From contig CAZRAL010000009.1 in NCBI GenBank assembly GCA_964598005.1, forward strand, positions 4,274 through 68,273: a DNA stretch of 64,000 nt. The letters run 5' to 3'. This document shows, piece by piece, positions 31,864-41,179 of this stretch (the stretch's first letter is position 1; every line of letters begins with the position of its first letter). The notes under the pieces were generated by a model. That model was not told the DNA's origin. It worked only from the letters and a program-made list of their open reading frames with translations, and did no database searches. Made by a program: the position numbers and the translations under genes. The DNA is from CAZRAL01 sp964598005 (GTDB taxonomy: Bacteria > Pseudomonadota > Gammaproteobacteria > Burkholderiales > Usitatibacteraceae).

Positions 31864-34773
31864 ATGAGCGCTTCGATATCATCTGGCGCTTTGTTCCAGC
31901 AGGCGTGTTTTTCACCGGCCACCCTTATTGCTGAAGCCGCACGCCTGATCGTTGCGCAACAGGCCGCCCGCTTGCCGGATCTTTCCGCGTCCACCGTCAT
32001 CATCACAACGCACGCCGCACCTGCCTTGAAGCGCGCACTGGTGCAGGAAGCCGCCTTGCAGGGGCATCCCACTATCATGCTGCCGCGCATCGGCACACTG
32101 GAAAACATGGCTGCCACGATTCAGATTGCCGACCCAGTCAAAGTAGTGAATGACAGCGAGCGTGTGCTGCAGGTATATCAAGCGCTAAAAAAACAGCGCT
32201 GGTTTTTACCGGCTGAGTGTTTGCGCGTGGCGCATGAACTGGTCAACCTCATCGATGGGCTCACCCATCACATGACCGCGTTGCCTGCTACGCTGCAGGA
32301 ACACAGCCACACTCTGGCGCGCACTTATGCAATCGGTAAAACCAATAGCAATCTCAGTTTTGAAGCCACGTTGACTTACGATATCTGGCGCACGCTGGCG
32401 CAACCGGCCAATGGGGAGGCTGACCGGGCCACGCTCTACGCCTTGCAGCTGACGGCATGGGCCGCGCATCCCACCGGGCCTTTGTACATTATTGGCAGTG
32501 AAGCGCTGACGCGCCGCGAGCAGGCTTTTGTGCAGGCATATGCCAGCCAGGCCCCCGCTTTATTGATCGATGCGACCTTAACCGATGATTCGGCGCGCGG
32601 CAACTTTATCGCCCATGCCTTCGCCGCTGCGCCGGGCGGGGCCGATGCTACCAGCCACACAAGCCGTGACAGTACCTGGCTGCAATGCAGCGTGGCGCGC
32701 GATGTGGAAGAAGAGGCGCATGCTGCGCTCAGCGTGCTGAAGCAGTGGCTGATTGAGGGCAAGCGCAACATCGCCATTGTGGCGCTTGACCGCTTGACCG
32801 CGCGTCGCCTGCGCGCGCTGGCCGAGCGCGATGCGATTCTGATGCAGGATGAAATCGGCTGGCCGTACTCGACCACAGTGAGCGCCACGGCCATCATGCG
32901 CTGGCTGGAAGCAAGGCAGGATGGCTTCTATCACACGACCTTGTTCGACTTGCTGAAATCGCCCTTCATTTTTACCGATTGGCGAGAACAGTGGGGCCGC
33001 GCGCGCTTGCAGGCCGCCATCGACACGCTCGAACGGGTTGCACGACGGGCGGGCGTTGTAGCGGGCCTTACGCGTTTGCACGAGGCGCTGACCCGACATG
33101 CCGAGCGCGTAACAGGAGACGACGCTACCGCTGCATCCCTGCACGATGCCGATGCGATCATCGCGCGATTGGTCGAAGCCGACCGTGCTTTTTCCTCGCA
33201 GCGGCGCACCCCGTCTGGATGGCTGAAAACCCTGCGCACCAGTCTGGTTGCGTTGGGCATGGAGGCCGGCTTGACATGCGACCTGGCTGGTCACGGGTTA
33301 CTCACCGTGCTGGATCAACTGGAAAACGATGTAGCCGCCACCAGCATGTTGTTATCCACCAGCGAGTGGCTGGACTGGTTACGCGCCGAACTGGAAGCCG
33401 CGCGTTTTCGCGATGTCACCATCGCCAGCCCCATTGTGCTGACTTCGCTGGAAGCCACCCGTTTGCGATCCTTCGAGGGCGTGCTGGTGATCGGCGCATC
33501 GGCGTCCAACCTGCCGGGCACACCAGTGGCGGGCAGCGTATTCAACCAATCGGTGCGGCATATTCTCGGCTTGCCTACCCATATCCAACAGATGCAATCC
33601 ATCACCCATGATCTGGCCAGGCTGATGCAACGCACACCGGTTTGCTACATCAACTGGCAATCCGATGCCGCGGCTGAACCCATGCCGCCTGCGCCGTGGG
33701 TGCACGCGCTGATCGTGGAAGCGCGCCGGCAGGGTGCGGAAATCGTACAAAATATAAAACTACCAATATCGACGGGCGTTTTCAGCCAAAAATGGCTGGA
33801 AAATGGCGCCAATATTGGCGTTTCATTTAAAGATAATTCGCGTGCTCCTGCGCCTGCGGTGAAAAGCGCCCAGCTTCCCGCACGAATCAGCGCCAGCGGT
33901 TACCAAAGTCTGGTCGATTGTCCGTATCAATTTTTCGCCCGCGGCGTGCTGGGTTTACGCGAGCCCGATGCCATCGAAGAAACGATGGACAAGCGCGATT
34001 TCGGCGAACTGGTGCACGCTATTCTGCACCGCTTTCATGCACGCTTCCCGCTGGTTTCCGCAGTGGAAGAGGCGACATTGAAAGCCGCATTGGCCGAGGA
34101 GACAGCGGCCGTGTTCAAAGAGGCGATGCAGCAAAACTTCATTGCCCGCGCCTGGTTATTGCAATGGCAGTCGGCAATCGATGCCTACCTCGAGTGGCAA
34201 CGGCAACGCGAGGCCGAGGGCTGGCGTTGGCAACAAGGCGAAACGCCAGGTGCGATTTCCATTCCGCTCGTCCTTCCGTTTGCCACCCCGCTTACCGAAG
34301 GCACAACGTTAACGCTAGAAGGCCGGCTCGACCGCATCGATTCGCGGCCCGCCCTGAATGAGTCTGCTGTTAAAGAGCAGGCCGTCATCGACTACAAAGC
34401 GCGTGACGCCGCCACGCTCAGAAAAAAACTGAAACAAGCAGGCGAAGATGTGCAATTGCCGGTATATGCCGCGCTACTTTCGGCTGTGCACATAAACGCG
34501 GACGGCGCTTCAAGCACAGCGACCCATGCCACCGCTTCGTCCGCGCCCGTCGTCGAGGCCGCCTATCTCAGCATCATGCGCGGCGAGGTAAAACCTGTCG
34601 TGCACGCCGGTGCCGCTGCCGCCGGGGAGCAGGCACAACAGCGGCTGGCGGTTATATTCGAGGCGCTGCATCGCGGTGCCGGGTTGCCCGCGCAAGGCGT
34701 GGAGGCCGTGTGTGCGCATTGCGAAGCACGTGGCTTGTGCCGCCGCGATCACTGGGACCGCGATGCCGATTGA
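31864..34773 (+). CDS. addB: AddB-like helicase-exonuclease subunit (PD-(D/E)XK nuclease, Fe-S)
   Basis: 969 residues. The N-terminal two thirds is a degenerate helicase fold; the C-terminal third is a RecB-type nuclease: SLVDCPYQFFARGVLGL (cluster Cys, then fold), FGELVHAILHRFH, LEGRLDRIDSR and VIDYKARD (D...DYK catalytic residues), and EAVCAHCEARGLC for the remaining cluster cysteines. This matches the betaproteobacterial probable DNA repair protein paired with an UvrD/AddA helicase. It repairs double-strand breaks by resecting to produce a RecA-loading 3' end. Overlaps addA by 11 nt. Confidence 0.88.
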   Translation: MSASISSGALFQQACFSPATLIAEAARLIVAQQAARLPDLSASTVIITTHAAPALKRALVQEAALQGHPTIMLPRIGTLENMAATIQIADPVKVVNDSERVLQVYQALKKQRWFLPAECLRVAHELVNLIDGLTHHMTALPATLQEHSHTLARTYAIGKTNSNLSFEATLTYDIWRTLAQPANGEADRATLYALQLTAWAAHPTGPLYIIGSEALTRREQAFVQAYASQAPALLIDATLTDDSARGNFIAHAFAAAPGGADATSHTSRDSTWLQCSVARDVEEEAHAALSVLKQWLIEGKRNIAIVALDRLTARRLRALAERDAILMQDEIGWPYSTTVSATAIMRWLEARQDGFYHTTLFDLLKSPFIFTDWREQWGRARLQAAIDTLERVARRAGVVAGLTRLHEALTRHAERVTGDDATAASLHDADAIIARLVEADRAFSSQRRTPSGWLKTLRTSLVALGMEAGLTCDLAGHGLLTVLDQLENDVAATSMLLSTSEWLDWLRAELEAARFRDVTIASPIVLTSLEATRLRSFEGVLVIGASASNLPGTPVAGSVFNQSVRHILGLPTHIQQMQSITHDLARLMQRTPVCYINWQSDAAAEPMPPAPWVHALIVEARRQGAEIVQNIKLPISTGVFSQKWLENGANIGVSFKDNSRAPAPAVKSAQLPARISASGYQSLVDCPYQFFARGVLGLREPDAIEETMDKRDFGELVHAILHRFHARFPLVSAVEEATLKAALAEETAAVFKEAMQQNFIARAWLLQWQSAIDAYLEWQRQREAEGWRWQQGETPGAISIPLVLPFATPLTEGTTLTLEGRLDRIDSRPALNESAVKEQAVIDYKARDAATLRKKLKQAGEDVQLPVYAALLSAVHINADGASSTATHATASSAPVVEAAYLSIMRGEVKPVVHAGAAAAGEQAQQRLAVIFEALHRGAGLPAQGVEAVCAHCEARGLCRRDHWDRDAD

Positions 34774-37700
34774 GCCGGTCACCACACGCGAAGCCGTAAC
34801 CCGGCTGGCGCTCGATCCGCGCCAGAGCATGGTGGTGGAAGCCTGCGCAGGCTCGGGCAAAACCTGGCTGCTGGTCTCGCGCATGTTACGCCTGTTGCTT
34901 GCAGGTGCGGCACCATCAAGCCTGCTGGCGATTACCTTCACCCGCAAGGCCGCGCAGGAAATGAAAACCCGGCTGATGAACCTGCTCGAACAATTGGCGG
35001 TTGCACCTGAAGAAGAAGCGCGCGCCTTGCTGCGCGCGCGCATGCTCAGTGAAGGCGAAAGCGAAATCGACGCGGCGCTGCCCCAAGCGCGCGCGTTATT
35101 TGCCGAAGTGGCATTTGCTTCGCCGGGCCTCACCATCTCGACCTTTCACGGCTGGTTTCAGCAACTGCTGGCAGCCGCACCGCTGGGCGAAGGCAGTGGC
35201 GACAGCAGCGTGACCGACAGCGAACACCGGTTGATCGAAGAAGCATGGCTCATATTTGCCGAGGCGCTGAACCGCGAACCTGAAACCGCCGCCGCTACCG
35301 CACTGCATAACCTGTTTGCCACCCAAGGCCTGTTCAACACCCGCAAACTGCTGCGCCACTTCATCGCCCGCCGTACCGAGTGGCGCATTTATGCGCGCGA
35401 AACGCTGGGCATTGCGGCCAATGCGCCCGACGACACCGCCATCGAAACCGCGCTGCAATATTGGCAACACGAATGGCAGATATGGCAGACATGGCAGATC
35501 GACCCCGATGCCGATCCCACTCAAGCGTGGATGGCAGACGCAGCTTTCCGGGCCGATGCGCACGCGTTGGTGAGTAGTCTTACTGCACAACCCAAACTGC
35601 CGAAAACCGCCCGACAAAGAATCGACATGCTGGAAGCCGGGCTACGGCTGACCGATGCCGAACCTTGCTATCGCACCCTATACCGCGCCTTGCTGACGTT
35701 GGAAGATACGCCGGTAAAAATCGTTGCGACGTGGGCGGAAAAAAGCGGAGTACCAGACGTGCACGCGCGCCTGTGCGAGGCGCTGGATCGTTTACGTACT
35801 GCGCGGCTGGATCAGATCAATTACCAACTGAATCGCGACGCGTTAACGGCGGGCCTGGCGTTGCTGGCCGTGTATGAAAAACTAAAACGCGATCAACGCC
35901 AGCTCGATTACGTCGATCTCGAATGGCGCGCCTTTGAATTGCTCAACGACAGCGCGCACGCCGAAACCCTGCAATACCGGCTCGATTGCCGTTATCGACA
36001 TATTTTGCTCGACGAATTTCAGGATACCAACCCGATCCAGTGGCGCAGCCTCACCGCGTGGCTGGATGCCAGCGTGGCCGCGGACAACCCACCCACCGTA
36101 TTCATGGTCGGTGACCCCAAGCAGGCCATCTACCGCTTCCGGCGTACCGATGCGCGGCTGTTTCACCAGGCGCGCGATTACTTTGTGACGCATTTCAATG
36201 CGCGCGTAGGGCGCCTCGACCAAACCCGGCGCAATGCTCCTGCGGTAACGCAATTCGTCAATCGTCTGTTTGAAAACTGGCCCGGCTTTGCAGGCTTTGC
36301 CCCGCATCACAGCGAACAGCCGGATTTGCCCGGTGGCGTGGCCCTGTTGCCGCCTTTTGTTACCCGAGCCAAACCCGTCAAACAGGAAACAGAAGAAAAC
36401 GAAACAGCAGAGCAAGCTACAAATGCAACGGTTTGGCGCAACCCCTTGCTTACACCACTGGCGGACGACACCGAAGACCGCTTTGCCGCCGAGGCGCAGG
36501 CGCTGGCCGCGTCGATTCGCGCCGCAGTGGGGCAGGTGGATATCGCACAGACCGATACTGAAGGGCAGCTGCAGTACCGTCCCGCCCGCTACAGCGACTT
36601 TCTGGTGCTGTTCCGCCGCCGTCTGCCGCTGGAAACATTTGAACAGGCGTTAAAGGCAGCACATATTCCCTACATCAGCGCGCGCCCCGGGGGTTTAATG
36701 GCCGCATTGGAAATTCGCGATCTCGCAGCCTTGTTGACCTTTCTTGTCACGCCCAGCGACGACCTTGCTCTGGCACAAATACTGAAATCGCCGCTATTCG
36801 CAGCCACGGACGACAATCTGCTGACGTTGCATGCGGCTGAGGGTGGCGCATGGTGGCAGCGCTTGCAAACCCTGCACTTTGCCACTGCCGACTGCACGCC
36901 ACTGGCGCGCGCGCAGCGCCACTTGCGCATATGGCGGGAATGGATGGAAACCTTGCCCGTGCACGATCTGCTCGATCGCATTTATCACCATGGCGACATC
37001 ATTGCACGCTATGCGGCGGCAGTGCCCGAAGCGCTGCAAGCCGCGGTGGTAGCCAATCTGCACGTCTTCATGGCGCTGGCCTTGCAAGTCGATAGCGGAC
37101 GTTACCCCAGTCTGCCGCGCTTTCTCGAAGAATTGAAAAGCTATGACACATTACCGGATCAGGATGCCCCCGATTCAGGCGTGGTGCGAAATCACGAAGA
37201 AAATACTGAACCAGGCCAGCACACCCCCGACGCTGTGCGCATGATGACCATTCACGCCGCAAAAGGACTGGAAGCGCCCATCGTGTGGCTAATCGATGCG
37301 GCCAATGCCCGCGAACCGCACGACGCGCATCGCCTGGTTATCGATTGGCCGCCGGAGCACACTGCGCCGCGCCATTTCTCCTTTGTCGCCGGGCAGGCAA
37401 CGCATGGCGGGAAAACGCGCGTTGACAAGCGCCAATCGATCTTCGATGCAGAAGAACGCTACACCGCGCGCGAGCGCCTGAATCTGCTGTACGTGGCCGC
37501 CACCCGCGCCCGGCAGTATTTTGTAATGAGCGGCACTACTCTGACCAAAACAGCGGCACAGGAAGAAACCGATGAAAATGAAAACCGCAAGACCAGCTGG
37601 CTGGAGTGGGCCCGCCAGCGCGTAAGTAATACCCCCTCCTGCTGGCCGGAAACCGTAATGGCAAATGACGCGGCAACTCCTGTAATGGATGCTGAGCAGT

Positions 37701-38239
37701 CTACCCTGCACCAGGAAAAAACACCGATTTCCAGCACATGCGGCGCGCGAATGGAAACTGGGGACATGCCGTGGGCGATACCGATTGGCGCGCGCACCGC
37801 GATTGCGCCCCTAGATCAGCAGCGACAAACCGGCATCGCTATTCATGCCGCGCTGGAAAAATTGGCACCGCACCATGCGAGCAGGGTGGACAACGAAAAA
37901 CACGGGGATAGGGCTACACAAGTAGCAACACCAGCTTTTGCTGCAGCGGCGCGCATTATCGAGACGCCCGCACTACGGCGCTTTTACGACGTCAGTGAAT
38001 TTATCCGCGCCTTCAACGAAATCGAAATCGCAAACGAAAATGGCGTACTGCGGATTGATCGTCTGGTTGAATTTGACACCGAAGTCTGGGTGCTCGATTA
38101 CAAAACCGGGCAAACGGACGCAGGGCAATATCGTGACCAGATTGCGGCTTATTGCCAAGCTATCGCGCAACTTTATCCGGGCAAATCGGTAAGAGGGGCA
38201 CTGATTAGTACGGTAGGTGAATTAATCCCCATTCATTAA
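34763..38239 (+). CDS. addA: AddA-like UvrD/REP superfamily helicase-nuclease
   Basis: 1158 residues from the ATG at 34763 (MPIEPVTTREAVTRLALDPR). Helicase motifs: Walker A VEACAGSGKTWLLV, AITFTRKAAQEMKTR (Ia), ILLDEFQDTNPIQW (II), GDPKQAIYRFRRTD (III), MMTIHAAKGLEAPIVWL (V) and NLLYVAATRAR (VI). At the C-terminus a RecB-type nuclease has RIDRLVEFD and WVLDYKTGQ. Partner of addB; the 11-nt overlap implies coupled translation. No recBCD is in the window. Confidence 0.92.
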   Translation: MPIEPVTTREAVTRLALDPRQSMVVEACAGSGKTWLLVSRMLRLLLAGAAPSSLLAITFTRKAAQEMKTRLMNLLEQLAVAPEEEARALLRARMLSEGESEIDAALPQARALFAEVAFASPGLTISTFHGWFQQLLAAAPLGEGSGDSSVTDSEHRLIEEAWLIFAEALNREPETAAATALHNLFATQGLFNTRKLLRHFIARRTEWRIYARETLGIAANAPDDTAIETALQYWQHEWQIWQTWQIDPDADPTQAWMADAAFRADAHALVSSLTAQPKLPKTARQRIDMLEAGLRLTDAEPCYRTLYRALLTLEDTPVKIVATWAEKSGVPDVHARLCEALDRLRTARLDQINYQLNRDALTAGLALLAVYEKLKRDQRQLDYVDLEWRAFELLNDSAHAETLQYRLDCRYRHILLDEFQDTNPIQWRSLTAWLDASVAADNPPTVFMVGDPKQAIYRFRRTDARLFHQARDYFVTHFNARVGRLDQTRRNAPAVTQFVNRLFENWPGFAGFAPHHSEQPDLPGGVALLPPFVTRAKPVKQETEENETAEQATNATVWRNPLLTPLADDTEDRFAAEAQALAASIRAAVGQVDIAQTDTEGQLQYRPARYSDFLVLFRRRLPLETFEQALKAAHIPYISARPGGLMAALEIRDLAALLTFLVTPSDDLALAQILKSPLFAATDDNLLTLHAAEGGAWWQRLQTLHFATADCTPLARAQRHLRIWREWMETLPVHDLLDRIYHHGDIIARYAAAVPEALQAAVVANLHVFMALALQVDSGRYPSLPRFLEELKSYDTLPDQDAPDSGVVRNHEENTEPGQHTPDAVRMMTIHAAKGLEAPIVWLIDAANAREPHDAHRLVIDWPPEHTAPRHFSFVAGQATHGGKTRVDKRQSIFDAEERYTARERLNLLYVAATRARQYFVMSGTTLTKTAAQEETDENENRKTSWLEWARQRVSNTPSCWPETVMANDAATPVMDAEQSTLHQEKTPISSTCGARMETGDMPWAIPIGARTAIAPLDQQRQTGIAIHAALEKLAPHHASRVDNEKHGDRATQVATPAFAAAARIIETPALRRFYDVSEFIRAFNEIEIANENGVLRIDRLVEFDTEVWVLDYKTGQTDAGQYRDQIAAYCQAIAQLYPGKSVRGALISTVGELIPIH

Positions 38240-38264
38240 TTCAATATTTCTTCCATTGAACCAT

Positions 38265-40979
38265 TCAGGTCTCTCCGAATAAATCCGCCCAGGCCCGCAT
38301 GACCGCATGCCGTTCTACGCTTAATTCGGTCGGCTCGATCCAGGTTTTTAATTCATTGTTGGTACGGGCGCGGTGCTGGCGTTCGCGATAGGCGAGGTAG
38401 GCCTTGGCAATCTGAGCAGCCAGATTTTCCTCCAAGATGCCGAGCGCGGCGGCACGGGTCAGCAAAGCGAAGTTGCCGAGATTACCAAGAAATTCCGGGT
38501 GCTCGTGCGAATAGGCGAGGATGAGATATTGCACGATGAATTCGACGTCAACAATTCCGCCACGGGTATGTTTAAGGTCGAGTTGCCCGGCGCGGTCCTT
38601 TTTTTCGGCGCGCATTTTATCCCGCATGGCGCTAATTTCCTGTCTCAAGACTGCACGCTCGCGCGGGCGCGAAAGAATTTCCCGGCGTATCGCTTCAAAA
38701 GGAGCGGCCAGCGCCGGGTCGCCCGCGCAAAAACGCGCGCGGGTCAGCGCCTGATGCTCCCAGGTCCAGGCGCGGTTGAGTTGATAGTCGCGAAAGGCGG
38801 AAAGTGTGGAAACTGGCAGTCCGGCCTCACCATCGGGACGCAGCCGGATGTCGGTTTCGTAAAGTACGCCGCCGGCGGTCATGGCATTCAGCCAATTGTT
38901 GAGCCGTTGCGCCAGTTTGGCGTAACGCACTGTATCGATACCACTCTGTTCATCGCAGAGAAAAACCAGGTCGAGATCGGATGCGTAGCCCAGTTCCTTG
39001 CTGCCCAATTTGCCGTAACCTATGATGGCAAAGCCTGCAGGCGGTTGCCAATCGACTCCACCCGGCTGGGGGCTGAGTGCGCGCCAGGCCAATACCAGCG
39101 CGGTATCCAGCAGCAGGTCGGCCAGCGCCGAGAGTTCGTCGGAGAGGGCCATCACACCGAGATGGCCTTCGATGTCGGCAATGTTGAGCCGGAGCGTCAA
39201 TGCGTTTTTGGTATGGCGCAGAATTTCGTATTGACGCTCGATATCGCCTGCTGCGGCATCACAGATGGTGCGCAAGGTGTTACGTTCGGTATTCCAGTTA
39301 AGTGTATTGCCGAATTTTTTATCCCTGTGCGTTTCAATTAATTCATCCATCAGGATGGGGTGGCGGCACAAAAATTCTGCTGCCCAGGCGCTGCATGCGA
39401 CGATATGCGCCACACGCGCCAGCACTTGCGGATATTCGATCAGCAGGGCGAGGTAGGTTTCGCGTTTGTCGACGGCTTCGATGAGGTTGAAGAGGCGAAA
39501 AAAGGTTTGCGGGGCGGTGTCTTCGGCCAACGCCGCGCTCAGAGCAAGGGGAATCAGCATTTCCATGCGCGCGCGTGATTTGGCGGGGAGTGTTTGCGTG
39601 CGGCTGGCGGTGAGCCAGGCCTGTACCCGGCTGACGATTTGCGTAGTTGGCTCTTCAGCCAGGCCGGCCTGGCGCGTTATCGTATGGCAGCGGGCCGGCA
39701 ACCCGGCACTCGCGGCCGCAACAGAAGTGGCCTGTTCCTGCACCACAAACAGCGCTTCGAATTCGCGTGTCACATTGTGGCGATGCGCACTCAACGTGGC
39801 CAAAAAGGCAGCCCAGTCTGCCTCGTTCATTGCTGCGGCAATGCGCTGCCGGTCTGCATTGCTAGCCGGCAACATCTGCGTTTGTTGATCGTCCAGATAT
39901 TGCAGACGATGTTCGAGATTGCGCAAAAAGGCATAGGCCGATTGCAGTGAAGCGATCCGTTCCATATCAAGAATTTTTAGCTTTTCGAGCTGGGTGAGCG
40001 CTTGACGGGTGGAGCGAATTTGCAGGTTGGTTTCGCGTCCGCCACGAATAAGCTGAAAAAGTTGTGCGATGAATTCGATTTCACGGATGCCGCCTATGCC
40101 AATCTTGATATCGTCGAGGCGGTCGCGTTTACCGGCTTCGGCGCGAATCTGGGCGTGCAGGTCGCGCATTTCGTCGATGGCAGCATAGTCGTGGTAACGG
40201 CGGTAGACGAAGGGCTTTACCAGTACCTCGAAGGCCTGGATGTTTTGCGCCTGACCCGTTATGGCGCGGGCCTTCAGCCAGGCGTAGCGTTCCCAGGGCC
40301 GGGCCTGGGTGATGAAATAATTTTCCAGCGCGGCGAAACTGCAAACCGGCGGGCCGCTGTCGCCGAATGGGCGCAAGCGCATGTCTACCCGGAATACGAA
40401 GCCGTCTTCAGTGAGTGTATCTAGAGCGGCGATCAGTTTACGGCCGAGGCGGGCAAAATACTCGTGGTTCGAAATGGTTTTGACGCCATCGGTTTGCCCC
40501 TCTTCGGCATAGAGAAAAACCAGGTCGATGTCCGAAGAAACATTCAATTCGCCGCCTCCCAGCTTGCCCATGCCTGCGACCAGCAGCGTTTGCGCCTGAG
40601 CGCTTTCTTCTCCGCGCGGAACACCATAAATGCCTTGCATCGCGGTGCTGTGCCAGGTCAGGGCTTGCTGTATGCTGATTTCCGCCAAGGCGGTGACCGT
40701 GGTGACGACTTCATCGAGCGTAGCGAAGTTATTGAGGTCACGAAATATCGTGCGTAGCAGAACGCGCTTACGCAGCAAGCGCAGCGTGCGATGCAGGGCA
40801 GCTTCGTCATGGTCGCCTGCGCAGGCGGCGTGCATGGCTGAGGTGGGGAAAGGTTCGTGGCCATGCGCCCTCAGTTCCTCCAGTAAGGTGGGGGTGGCGG
40901 CGCACAAACGCTCGGCGTAACGCGAAGCATGGAACATTTTGGTCAGCATGTTGCCAAACGAAGCGGGAGAGAAATTCAT
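38265..40979 (-). CDS. glnE: Bifunctional glutamine synthetase adenylyltransferase/deadenylase
   Basis: 904 residues, slightly short at the N-terminus compared with about 945 in E. coli. Two nucleotidyltransferase domains: VAGMGKLGGGELNVSSDIDL near residue 140 (deadenylylating half) and IGYGKLGSKELGYASDLDLV near 665 (adenylylating half), each ending in the DxD pair. It adjusts glutamine synthetase activity under control of PII. Stands divergently to yhdP, as in many betaproteobacteria. Convergent with addA with a 25-nt gap. Confidence 0.95.
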   Translation of the reverse strand: MNFSPASFGNMLTKMFHASRYAERLCAATPTLLEELRAHGHEPFPTSAMHAACAGDHDEAALHRTLRLLRKRVLLRTIFRDLNNFATLDEVVTTVTALAEISIQQALTWHSTAMQGIYGVPRGEESAQAQTLLVAGMGKLGGGELNVSSDIDLVFLYAEEGQTDGVKTISNHEYFARLGRKLIAALDTLTEDGFVFRVDMRLRPFGDSGPPVCSFAALENYFITQARPWERYAWLKARAITGQAQNIQAFEVLVKPFVYRRYHDYAAIDEMRDLHAQIRAEAGKRDRLDDIKIGIGGIREIEFIAQLFQLIRGGRETNLQIRSTRQALTQLEKLKILDMERIASLQSAYAFLRNLEHRLQYLDDQQTQMLPASNADRQRIAAAMNEADWAAFLATLSAHRHNVTREFEALFVVQEQATSVAAASAGLPARCHTITRQAGLAEEPTTQIVSRVQAWLTASRTQTLPAKSRARMEMLIPLALSAALAEDTAPQTFFRLFNLIEAVDKRETYLALLIEYPQVLARVAHIVACSAWAAEFLCRHPILMDELIETHRDKKFGNTLNWNTERNTLRTICDAAAGDIERQYEILRHTKNALTLRLNIADIEGHLGVMALSDELSALADLLLDTALVLAWRALSPQPGGVDWQPPAGFAIIGYGKLGSKELGYASDLDLVFLCDEQSGIDTVRYAKLAQRLNNWLNAMTAGGVLYETDIRLRPDGEAGLPVSTLSAFRDYQLNRAWTWEHQALTRARFCAGDPALAAPFEAIRREILSRPRERAVLRQEISAMRDKMRAEKKDRAGQLDLKHTRGGIVDVEFIVQYLILAYSHEHPEFLGNLGNFALLTRAAALGILEENLAAQIAKAYLAYRERQHRARTNNELKTWIEPTELSVERHAVMRAWADLFGET

Positions 40980-41003
40980 AAAAAGCCAGCAATGTAGTTG
41001 TAA

Positions 41004-41055
41004 GGAACCTCTGAATAAGTCTCACAGGGCTCATGGAGAACTTAATCAGAGGTTC
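41004..41055. repeat. 52-bp miniature element with IS5-like ends
   Basis: GGAACCTCTGAATAAGT at the left and ACTTAATCAGAGGTTC at the right, flanked by TGTAA on both sides (40999-41003 and 41056-41060), a likely target duplication. It carries the same ends as the 657-bp repeat at 17437 but almost no interior. It lies in the shared glnE/yhdP upstream region (40980-41179), which otherwise shows nothing I recognise. Confidence 0.8.
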
Positions 41056-41179
41056 TGTAAAGACCCATAACCATAAGCGGGTAAAGCTCCGTTAAAATGT
41101 AACATGCGCGGCGTTTCCCGTCGCACAGTGAATATGCAGGGATTTCATCATTAAAATTGCCGTTCGCACGTTTCTTTTC

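Noticed and set aside
38373..39341. 322-codon plus-strand frame within glnE
   Set aside because: Antisense to the adenylylating half of GlnE with both NTase motifs intact; no domain or ribosome site supports the antisense frame.
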